Source: Symbiodinium natans
Taxonomy: Eukaryota > Sar > Dinophyceae > Suessiales > Symbiodiniaceae
Assembly (NCBI GenBank): GCA_905221605.1
Contig: CAJNDS010002835.1
Coordinates: 64,001-128,000, forward strand
Direction of reading: 5' to 3'
DNA: 64,000 nt
This document shows, one piece after another, positions 45,425 through 57,400 of this stretch. The position numbers were made by a program, and so were the translations under genes. Positions within the stretch are counted from its first letter, which is position 1. Each line of letters begins with the position of its first letter. Under the pieces are notes generated by a model. That model was not told the origin of the DNA, searched no databases, and worked only from the letters and a program-made list of their open reading frames with translations.

Positions 45425-48400
45425 GCCCTTCTCTTCTCTTCTCTTCTCTTCCCTTCTCCTTCTCTTCTCTTCCCTTCTCCTTCTCCTTCTCCTTCTCCTT
45501 CTCCTTCTCCTTCTCCTTCTCCTTCCCCTTCCCCTTCTCCTTCTCCTTCTCCTTCTCCTTCTCCTTCTCCTTCTCTTCTCTTCTTCTTGTTCTTCCTGGG
45601 GACGGCCTTGGGCAGGGGGGGGCTGGAATTTAAGTCACCCTTAAGTTTTTGGAAAACTGAGCTCCCGAAATGACAAATCGCAAGCAGTGTCCCCTTTAAG
45701 CGTTTGGAAAACTGAGCTCCCAAAACGATAAATCGCAAGCAGTGTCCCTCTTAAGTTTTTGGAAAACTGGGCTCCCAAAATGACAAATCGCAAGCATTGT
45801 TACCCCTGAAGTTTTGGAAAACAGGGCTTCCAAAATGACAAATCGCAAGCAGAGTCCCCTTTAAGCGTTTGGAAAACTGAGCTCCCAAGATGAGAAGTCA
45901 CAAGCTTTGTCCCCCTGAAGTTTTGGAAAACAGAGCTTCCAAAATGACAAATCGCAAGCAGTGTCCCCCTCTAAGTTTTTGGAAAGCCGAGCTCCCAAAA
46001 TGACAAATCGCAAGCGTGCCGCCCTTAAGTTTCTGGAAAACTGAGCTCCCAAAATGACAAATCGCAAGCAGTGTGCCCCCTTAATTTTTTGGAAAACCGA
46101 ACTTTCAAAATGACAAATCGCAAGTAAGTGTTCGGAAAACTGAGCTCCCAAAAGGACAAATCGCAAGCAGTGTCCCCCTTCAGTTTTTGGAAAACGGAGC
46201 TCCCAAAATGACAAATCGCAAGCTGTGTCCCCCCTCTTTTTTTTGGAAAACTGAGCGCCCAAAATGACAGATCGCCAGCAGTGCCCCCCTGATTTTTTTG
46301 GAAAATGGAGCTCCCAAAATGATAAATCGCCAGCAGTGTCCCCTTTAAGTTTTTGGACAACTGAGCTCCTAAAATGATGAATCGCAAGCAGTGTCCACCC
46401 TAAAGTTTTTGGAAACCTGAGGTCCCAAAATGACAATTCGCAAGCAGTGTACCCCTGCTTTTGGAAAACGGAGCTCCCAAAATGTCAAATCGCCAGCAGT
46501 GTCCCCCGCAAGTTTTTGAAAAACGGAGCTCCCAAAATGACAAATCGCAAGCAGTGTCCCCCTTAAGTTTTTGGAACACTGAGCTCCCACATTCTACATA
46601 TTCAAGGTTAGATAGTTTAGATAGTTTAGGTGGTTTCGGGCCTTTCTACCCTGTCCCCCTGGCCGCCTGGCGCCCCTCCCCCCCCCCGGTGGCGTAAATA
46701 GGGTTTATTTGGAAGCTAGGGCTCGGGTTTTGCCCGTGGCAAAGAGAAGATGGTACTCGTCTTCGTCTTTCCTCTCTTTCTTGTCTTTCTTCTCTCTTGT
46801 TCGTTTGCCTTTGAAATAAAAAACCAAAGGAAGAACAATGAAAATGAAAGGAACTCGCTTTCTTTTCCGTTTGGGAACAATGGAAAGAACCGAGGAGATA
46901 GGGCAAGGGGAGGGATACGCTGAAGCATGGACAGGGGCCACGTCACTTTCCCCAACCATTGAAAAAGCATAAGAAAAGAAAAGGGCCTCCATTTCCCTGT
47001 GTTTTTGTCTTTTCTTGTGTTTTTTTGTCGGTGAAGAGAAGGGAGAAGGGAGAAGGGAGAAGGAGGAGGATAAATAGACAGGATTGATTCTTAACAGGAA
47101 GAGCAAAGACAAGAATAGAAGAGAGATTAATAAAGGAGAAGGAAAGACAAAACAAGGCACAGAGAAGATGGAACTTATCGATCCTCTCTCCCTTATCTCT
47201 CCCTTCCCTCTTCCTTGTCGAAATAAGGAGAACAAAAAGGAAGAAGTATGAACAAAGGAGAAGGGTAAGGAAAGGAACAGAAGAGATAGGCCGAGAAGTG
47301 GGATATGATGAAGTACGGCAAGGTCCACGTGCAAGGAGTCACCAGCTTTATCATTCAAGTTCCTTTCCTGCTTTTAATCAGTTAAAAGGTAATAGATGGA
47401 GAGAAGGGAAAAAGAAGTGAGAGAGGAGAGATCACAAGGATGCCTTTTTTCTGGAAGCGTACAGCAAGCGCCTGCTTCCATCGCGCATAGAGTGAGATAG
47501 AGAGACTGAGAGACTGAAAGACTGAGAATGAGTGAGTGAGAGATAGAGGTAGGGACAGGGAAAGAGCGAAAGCTAAAGAAAGAGCGAAAGAAAGATAGAT
47601 AGCGACAGGGATAGAGACAGAGAGAGACATTGTTGTTTTTTGTTTCGGGGGCGTCCTTTTTTCTCGCTTGAAGATGCAGAAAAACGATCCAAAGGGACAC
47701 CCGTTCCATCGCCCATGGCCAAGAGAAGATGGTACTTGTCTTCATCTTTCCTCTCTTGTCTTTGTTCTCTCTTGTTCGTTTCCCTGTAAAATAAAAAAGC
47801 CAAAGAAAGAACCATGAAAATGAAAGGAACTCGCTTCTTTTTCCGTTTGGGAACAACGATAATAACCGAAGAGATACGGCGAGAGGAGGGATATGCTGAA
47901 GCATGGAGGAGGGCCACGGGCAAGCAGCCAACCCCGCTCCCCAACCATTGAAAAAGGATAAGAATGGAAAAAGGGCCTCCGTCCCCCTCTTACTTTAATT
48001 TCTATTGTGTTTTTGTCGTTGAAGAGGAGGGAGAGAGAAGGAGGAAGAGCAAAGACAAGAATAGAAGAGAGATTAATAAAGGAGAAGGAAAGACAAAACA
48101 AGGCACAGAGAAGATGGAACTTATCGATCCTCTCTCCCTTATCTCTCCCTTCCCTCTTCCTTGTCGAAATAAGGAAAACAAAAAGGAAGAAGTATGAACA
48201 AAGGAGAAGGGTAAGGAAAGGAACAGAAGAGATAGGCCGAGAAGTGGGATATGATGAAGTACGGCAAGGTCCACGTGCAAGGAGTCACCAGCTTTATCAT
48301 TCAAGTTCCTTTCCTGCTTTTAATCAGTTAAAAGGTAATAGATGGAGAGAAGGGAAAAAGAAGTGAGAGAGGAGAGATCACAAGGATGCCTTTTTTCTGG

Positions 48401-51400
48401 AAGCGTACTGCAAGGAATAGAAGAAACAGGAAGCAAGGAGAGGGACGGACTAAACAAGGCGCAAAGAAGGTGGCATTCCTCTAGACCCATCATCTCTCCC
48501 CTGTCCCTTTGAATGAGAAGGTGCGTCCTTTTTTCTCGCTTGAAGATGCAAAAAACGATCCAAAGGGACACCCGTTCCTTACCCATGGCAAAGAGAAGAT
48601 GGTACTTGTCTTCATCTTTCCTCTCTTGTCTTTGTTCTCTCTTGTTCGTTTCCCTTCAAAATAAAAAGCCAAAGCTAGAACAATGAAAATGAAAGGAACT
48701 CGCTTTCTGTTTCCGTTTGGGAACAATGAAAAGAACCGAAGAGATAGGGCGAGAGGAGGGATATGCTGAAGCATGGAGGAGGGCCACGGGCAAGCAGCCA
48801 ACCCAGCCACTTTCCCCAACCATTGAAAAAGTATGAGAATGGAAAAGGGCCTCCATTCCCCTCTTGTTTTCTTTTCTTGTGTTTTTTCCGTTAAACAAAA
48901 AGGAGGAGGAGAGATAGGCAGGATTGCATTTTTAACAGGAAGAGCAAAGACAAAACAAGGCACGGAGAACATGGGACTCATCTTTATCGATCCTCTCTCC
49001 CTTATCTCTCCCTTCCCTTTTTCTTTTCGAAATAATGACAACAAAAAGGATGAATTGTGAAAACAGGAGCAGGGTAAGGTTGGTACTGTTGAACCGCCTT
49101 GTTTTAGAGGAAACAGGGCGGTTCAACAGTACCAAACTTTCAGAGACATTCTCTAAGAACATTTGGTACTGGTGAACCGCCTTGTTTTAAAGGAAAAAGG
49201 GCATAATTTAATTCGTAGTAATCTCCAGATTTACCCCTAATTGAATTGGTTTAAACAATTTAACTAATTGAATTTATTTAAAGAATTTACTCCCGCAGAA
49301 CTAAATTATTTAAATTGTTTTTCACGCATTCGGATTAAATGAATTTAGATAATGTAATTCTGTGGAATTAAATTATTTAAATACATTAAATTGTATTAAG
49401 TAGAGGTAAATCTAGAGACCTGCAAATGCCACACAAAACGGAAGAGGGTAGGAACAACTTTGCGGGTCGAAATTTGCGGGATCCCCTTGGCGCCCTGCGA
49501 ACGTCCTGCAAATACCACACCACACAAAACGGAAGCGGGTAGGTGCAACCTTTACAGGTCGAAATTTGCCGGGATCCCTTAAGCGCCCTGCCAAAGTCCT
49601 GCAAATACCACACAAAACGGAAGAGGGTAGGAACAACTTTGCGGGTTGATATTTTCCGGGACCCCTTGGCGCCCTGTCAAAGTCCTGCAAATACCACGCA
49701 ATACGGAAGAGGGTAGGAACAACTTTGCGGGTTGAAATTTGCCGGGATCCCCTTGGCGCCCTGCCAAAGTCCTGCAAATACCACACAAAACGGAAGAGGG
49801 TAGGAACAACTTTGCGGGTTGAGATTTGCCGGGAGCCCCTTGGCGCCCTGCCAAAGTCCTGCAAATACCACACAAAACGGAAGAGGGTAGGAACAACCTT
49901 TACAGGTCGAAATTTGCCGGGATCCCTTTGGCGCCCTGCCAAAGTCCTGCAAATACCACACAAAACGGAAGATGGTAGGAACAACTTTGCGGGTTTAAAT
50001 TTTGCGGGATCCCCTTGGCGCCCTGCGAAAGTCCTGCAAATACCACACAATACGGAAGAGGGTAGGAACAACTTTGCAGGTTGAGATTTGCCGGGAGCCC
50101 CTTGGCGCCCTGCCAAAGTCCTGCAAATACCACACAAAACGGAAGAGGGTAGGAACAACTTTGCATGTCGAAATTTGCCGGGATCCCCTTGCGCCCTGCC
50201 AAAGTCCTGCAAATAACACACAAAACGGAAGAGGGTAGGAACAACTTTGCAGGTCGAAATTTGCCGGGATCCCCTTGGCGCCCTGCCAAAGTCCTGCAAA
50301 TACCACACAAAACGGAAGAGGGTAGGAACAACTTTGCGGGTTGAGATTTGCCGGGATCCCCTTGGCGCCCTGCGAAAGTCCTGCAAATAGTACACAAAAA
50401 GGAAGAGGGTAGGAACAACCTTTACAGGTCGAAATTTGCCGGGATCCCCTTGGCGCCCTGCCAAAGTCCTGCAAATACCACACAAGAAGGAAGAGGGCAG
50501 GAACAACCTTCACAGGTCGAAATTTGCCGGGATCCCCTTGGCGCCCTGCGAAAGTCCTGCAAATACCACACAAAACGGAAGAGGGTAGGAACAACTTTGC
50601 GGGTCGAAATTTGCCGGGATCCCCTTGGCGCTACCACGCAAAACGGAAGAGGGTAGGAACAACCTTTACAGGTCGAAATTTGCCGGGATCCCTTTGGCGC
50701 CCTGCCAAAGTCCTGCAAATACCACACAAAACTGAAGAGGGTAGGAACAATTTTGCGGGTTGAAATTTGCCAGGATCCCCTTGGCTTCCTGTCAAAGTCC
50801 TGCAAATACCACACAAAACGGAAGAGGGTAGGAAAAACTTTGCGGGTCGAAATTTGCGGGATCCCCTTGGCGCCCTGTCAAAGTCCTGCAAATACCACGC
50901 AAAACGGAAGAGGGTAGGAACAACCTTTACGGGTCGAAATTTGCCGGGATCGCCTTGGCGCCCTGCCAAAGTCCTGCAAATACCACACAAAACGGAAGAG
51001 GGTAAGAACAACTTTGCATGTCGAAATTTGCCGGGGTTCCCTTGGCGCCCTGCCAAAGTCCTGCGAACACCACACAAAACGGAAGAGTGTAGGAACAACT
51101 TTGCGGGTCGAAACTCGCCGGGAGCCCCTTGGCGCCCTGCCAAAGTCCTGCAAATACTACACAAAAAGGAAGAGGGTAGGAACAACCTTTACAGGTCGAA
51201 ATTTGCCGGGATCCCCTTGGCGCCCTGCCAAAGTCCTGCAAATACCACACAAGAAGGAAGAGGGCAGGAACAACCTTTACAGGTCGAAATTTGCCGGGAT
51301 CCCCTTGGCGCCCTGCGAAAGTCCTGCAAATACCACACAAAACGGAAGAGGGTAGGAACAACTTTGCGGGTCGAAATTTGCCGGGATCCCCTTGGCGCTA

Positions 51401-54400
51401 CCACGCAAAACGGAAGAGGGTAGGAACAACCTTTACAGGTCGAAATTTGCCGGGATCCCTTTGGCGCCCTGCCAAAGTCCTGCAAATACCACACAAAACT
51501 GAAGAGGGTAGGAACAATTTTGCGGGTTGAAATTTGCCAGGATCCCCTTGGCTTCCTGTCAAAGTCCTGCAAATACCACACAACACGGAAGAGGGTAGGA
51601 CCAACTTTGCGGGTCGAAATTAGCCGGGGTCCCCTTGGCGCCCTGCCAAAGTCTTGCAAATGCCACACAAAACGGAAGAGGGTAGGGACAACATTTACAG
51701 GTCGAAATTTGCCGGGGTCCCCTTGGCGCCCTTCCAAAGTCCTGCAAATACCACACAAAACGGAAGAGGGTAGGAACAACTTTGCGGGTCGAAATTTGCC
51801 GGGATCCCCTTGGCGCCCTGCAAAAAGTCCTGTAACTACCACACAAAACGGAAGAGGGTAAGAACAACTTTGCATGTCGAAATTTGCCGGGTTCCCTTGG
51901 CGCCCTGCCAAAGTCCTGCAAATACCACACAAAAAGGAAGAGGGTAGGGACAACATTTACAGGTCGAAATTTGCCGGGGTTCCCTTGGCGCCCTGCCAAA
52001 GTCCTGCGAATACCACACAAAACGGAAGAGGGTAGGAACAACTTTGCGGGTCGAAATTTGCCGGGAGCCCCTTGGCGCCCTGCCAAAGTCCTGCAAATAC
52101 TACACAATACGGAAGAGGGTAGGAACAACCTTTACAGGTCGAAATTTGCCGGGATCCCCTTGGCGCCCTGCCAAAGTCCTGCAAATACCACACAAGAAGG
52201 AAGAGGGCAGGAACAACCTTTACAGGTCGAAATTTGCCGGGATCCCCTTGGCGCCCTGCGAAAGTCCTGCAAATACCACACAAAACGGAAGAGGGTAGGA
52301 ACAACTTTGCGGGTCGAAATTTGCCGGGATCCCCTTGGCGCTACCACGCAAAACGGAAGAGGGTAGGAACAACCTTTACAGGTCGAAATTTGCCGGGATC
52401 CCTTTGGCGCCCTGCCAAAGTCCTGCAAATACCACACAAAACTGAAGAGGGTAGGAACAATTTTGCGGGTTGAAATTTGCCAGGATCCCCTTGGCTTCCT
52501 GTCAAAGTCCTGCAAATACCACACAAAACGGAAGAGGGTAGGAACAACTTTGCGGGTTGAGATTTGCCGGGATCCCCTTGGCGCCCTGCGAAAGTCCTGC
52601 AAATGCCACACAAAACGGAAGAGGGTAGGAACAACTTTGCATGTCGAAATTTGCCGGGATCCCCTTGGCGCCCTGCCAAAGTCCTGCAAATACCACACAA
52701 AACGGAAGAGGGTAGGAACAACTTTGCCGGGTTGAGATTTGCCGGGAGCCCCTTGGCGCCCTGCCAAAGTCCTGCAAATACCACACAAACGGAAGAGGGT
52801 AGGAACAACCTTTACAGGTCGAAATTTGCCGGGATCCCTTTGGCGCCCTGCCAAAGTCCTGCAAATACCACACAAAACGGAAGATGGTAGGAACAACTTT
52901 GCGGGTTTAAATTTTGCGGGATCCCCTTGGCGCCCTGCGAAAGTCCTGCAAATACCACACAAAACGGAAGAGGGTAGGAACAACTTTGCAGGTTGAGATT
53001 TGCCGGGAGCCCCTTGGCGCCCTGCCAAAGACTTGCAAATACCACACAAAACGGAAGAGGGTAGGAACAACTTTGCATGTCGACATTTGCCGGGATCCCC
53101 TTGGCGCCCTGCCAAAGTCCTGCAAATAACACACAAAACGGAAGAGGGTAGGAACAACTTTGCAGGTCGAAATTTGCCGGGATCCCCTTGGCGCCCTGCC
53201 AAAGTCCTGCAAATACCACAAAACGGAAGAGGGTAGGAACAACTTTGCGGGTTGAGATTTGCCGGGATCCCCTTGGCGCACTGCGAAAGTCCTGCAAATG
53301 CCACACAAAACGACAGAGGGTAGGAACAACTTTGCATGTCGAAATTTGCCGGGATCCCCTTGGCGCCATGCCAAAGTCTTGCAAATGCCACACAAAACGG
53401 AAGAGGGTAGGAACAACTTTGCGGGTCGAAATTTGCCGGGATCCCCTTGGTGCCCTGCGAAAGTCCGGCAAATACCACACAAAACGGAAGAGGGTAGGAA
53501 CAACTTGGCATGTCGAAATTTGCCGGGATCCCCTTGGCGCCCTGCCAAAGACTTGCAAATACCACACAAAACGGAAGAGGGTAGGAACAACGTTGCAGGT
53601 CGAAATTTGCCGGGATCCCCTTGGCGCCCTGCCAAAGTCCTGCAAATACCACACAAAACGGAAGAGGGTAGGAACAACTTTGCGGGTTGAGATTTGCCGG
53701 GATCCCCTTGGCGCCCTGCGAAAGTCCTGCAAATACCACACAAAACGACAGAGGGTAGGAACAACTTTGCATGTCGAAATTTGCCGGGATCCCCTTGGCG
53801 CCATGCCAAAGTCTTGCAAATGCCACACAAAACGGAAGAGGGTAGGAACAACTTTGCGGGTCGAAATTAGCCGGGATCCTCTTGGCACCCTGCGAAAGTC
53901 CTGCAAATACCACACAAAACAGAAGAGGGTAGGAACAACTTTGCATGTCGAAATTTGCCAGGATCCCCTTGGCGCCCTGCCAAAGTCCTGCAAATGCCAC
54001 ACAAAACGGAAGAGGGTAGGGACAACATTTACAGGTCGAAATTTGCCGGGGTCCCCTTGGCGCCCTTCCAAAGTCCTGCAAATACCACACAAAACGACAG
54101 AGGGTAGGAACAACTTTGCGGGTCGAAATTTGCCGGGATCCCCTTGGCGCCCTGCGAAAGTCCTGCAAATACCACACAAAACAGAAGAGGGTAGGAACAA
54201 CTTTGCATGTCGAAATTTGCCAGGATCCCCTTGGCGCCCTGCCAAAGTCCTGCAAATGCCACACAAAACGGAAGAGGGTAGGGACAACATTTACAGGTCG
54301 AAATTTGCCGGGGTCCCCTTGGCGCCCTTCCAAAGTCCTGCAAATGCCACACAAAACGGAAGAGGGTAGGAACAACTTTGCGGGTCGAAATTTGCCGGGA

Positions 54401-57400
54401 TCCCCTTGGCGCCCTGCAAAAAGTCCTGTAACTACCACACAAAACGGAAGAGGGTAAGAACAACTTTGCATGTCGAAATTTGCCGGGGTTCCCTTGGCGC
54501 CCTGCCAAAGTCTTGCAAATGCCACACAAAACAGAAGAGGGTAGGGGCAACATTTACAGGTCGAAATTTGCCGGGGTCCCCTTGGCGCCCTTCCAAAGTC
54601 CTGCAAATACCACACAAAACGGAAGAGGGTAGGAACAACTTTGCGGGTCGGAATTTGCCGGGATCCCCTTGGCGCCCTGCAAAAAGTCCTGTAACTACCA
54701 CACAAAACGGAAGAGGGTAAGAACAACTTTGCATGTCGAAATTTGCCGGGTTCCCTTGGCGCCCTGCCAAAGTCCTGCAAATACCACACAAAAAGGAAGA
54801 GGGTAGGGACAACATTCACAGGTCGAAATTTGCCGGGGTCCCCTTGGCGCCCTTCCAAAGTCCTGCAAATACCACACAAAACGGAAGAGGGTAGGAACAA
54901 CTTTGCGGGTCGAAATTTGCCGGGATCCCCTTGGCGCCCTGCACAGGGAGGACTGCTCAGCTAGGGGTTAGATAGTTTAGATAGTTTAGATAGTTCAGGG
55001 GCTTCCTGAACTATCCAAACTATCTAAACTATCTAACCTCTGGCTGGGGACGACCCAGAGGGAATTGAAACTTTCTAAACTATCTAAACTATCTAAACTA
55101 TCTAAACTATCTAAACTATCTAAACTATCTAACCTCTGTTTCTCCCAAAATCGAGGTTAGATAGTTTAGATAGTTTAGGGGCTCGTCTAAACTATCTAAA
55201 CTATCTAAACTATCTAAACTATCTAAACTATCTAACCTCTGTTCCTCCCAAAATCGAGGTTAGATAGTTTAGATAGTTTAGATAGTTTAGAAAGTTTCAA
55301 ACCTCCTGGGGGCCTCCCCGGAAAGAGGTTAGATAGTTTAGATAGTTTAGATAGTTCAGGGGCTTCCCGAACTATCTAAACTATCTAAACTATCTAAACT
55401 ATCTAACCTCTGGCTGGGGCCGACCCAGAGGGAATTAAAACTTTCTAAACTTTCTAAACTATCTAAACTATCTAAACTATCTAACCTCCTTTTTTCCCAA
55501 AATCGAGGTTAGATAGTTTAGATAGTTTAGGGGCTCGTCTAAACTATCTAAACTATCTAAACTATCTAAACTATCTAACCTCCTTTTCTCCCAAAATCGT
55601 TAGATAGTTTAGATAGTTTAGATAGTTTAGAAAGTTTCAAACCTCCTGGGGGCCTCCCCGGAAAGAGGTTAGATAGTTTAGATAGTTTAGATAGTTCAGG
55701 GGCTTCCTGAACTATCTAAACTATCTAAACTATCTAACCTCTTTCCGGGGAGGCCCCCAGGAGGTTTGAAACTTTCTAAACTATCTAAACTATCTAAACT
55801 ATCTAACCTCTGTTTTCCCAAAATCGAGGTTAGATAGTTTAGATAGTTTAGGGGCTCGTCTAAACTATCTAAACTATCTAAACTATCTAAACTATCTAAC
55901 CTCCTTTTTTCCCAAAATCGAGGTTAGATAGTTTAGATAGTTTAGATAGTTTAGAAAGTTTCAAACCTCCTGGGGGCCTCCCCGGAAAGTTAGATAGTTT
56001 AGATAGTTTAGATAGTTCAGGGGCTTCCTGAACTATCTAAACTATCTAAACTATCTAACCTCTTTCCGGGGAGGCCCCCAGGAGGTTTGAAACTTTCTAA
56101 ACTATCTAAACTATCTAAACTATCTAACCTCATTTTTTCCCAAAATCGAGGTTAGATAGTTTAGATAGTTTAGGGGCTCGTCTAAACTATCTAAACTATC
56201 TAAACTATCTAAACTATCTAAACTATCTAACCTCCTTTTTTCCCAAAATCGAGGTTAGATAGTTTAGATAGTTTAGATAGTTTAGATAGTTTAGAAAGTT
56301 TCAAACCTCCTGGGGGCCTCCCCGGAAAGAGGTTAGATAGTTTAGATAGTTTAGATAGTTCAGGGGCTTCCCGAACTATCCAAACTATCTAAACTATCTA
56401 ACCTTTGTTTTTCCCAAAATCGAGGTTAGATAGTTTAGATAGTTTAGGGGCTCGTCTAAACTATCTCAACTATCTAAACTATTTAAACTATCTAAACTAT
56501 TTAACCTCTTTCCTCAAGAAAGGAAAGTAATCACATAGTACCTAAAGGTCCCTCTTACATATATATATATATAGCAACTCAGTCACTTCTGTGGATCTGC
56601 TTGTGACGTATGTGACGTATATGTGACGTATATGTGACGTGTGAGGCGCAGTACGGCCTTTCGGAAGCGACGGGCGTTTTGGAACTCTCAGAAAATCCAA
56701 CTTTGAGCCCGTGGGAGATGATGGCGTGGAGCGCTGGGTGGGCCTCGAGGGTATGGGGGGGATCGTGCGGATGCTTGCGGAGGGCCTGGACATCCAACAG
56801 GACCATGTTGGCCCCAATGTTGCCCCAATGTTGCCCGGCTGTTGCCATGTTCTGCTGCGTGCTTCTCAGCTTTGTATCCTCTGTCGCGAACATGTGCTCT
56901 TCAGGATGTTTGGGTGCCGCCCTCGAATGGTCTCCAGTGCTCACGCACCGATGGAAGCTGGGGCATCACAGCGCCCACATCTGCAATGTCTATCGCACTG
57001 CTTTTGTAGCTTCTGCAGGGCTGCCCAGCATTCACAGACATTTCTTCAGGGACATGTTCACCTTTTGCGAGCAGTTAGGCTCACCATGGTTCACGTCTGC
57101 CCAGCGTCTGCCTGAAGAGGTGCCCGGGGAGCGTGGCCGCGATGTGAAATGGTTCGATGCTGCGATCATCGCCCACAATGGCAAGTGTGCCGAGCGACTC
57201 ACCTCCTCGACCCCGGCCCAAGAGGCCATGAGCACGAAATTGGACGCTCCTGCAGTGCCTCTACATGTTTGTAGGTGGATGCTAAATACAGGTTGCCATG
57301 CAACAGCCTAAAGATCCCGTCTTGACACGTTCTTCTCTCAGATGTTTGGACGGCTACAGGTCCACGCGCTCCTACGTACTAACTTTGCCTGCTCCCTGCC

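Noticed and set aside
46705-49044. Minus-strand Leu/Phe/Ser-rich frames of 180-217 codons
   Set aside because: They repeat with the 0.9-kb DNA repeat, reflect GA-rich composition and carry differing frame breaks between copies. No domain.
52132-54900. Minus-strand open frame of about 920 codons through the 87-bp satellite
   Set aside because: It follows the satellite exactly, changes reading frame at 86/88-bp units, and other frames on both strands are also long. This is a by-product of a stop-poor repeat, not a gene.
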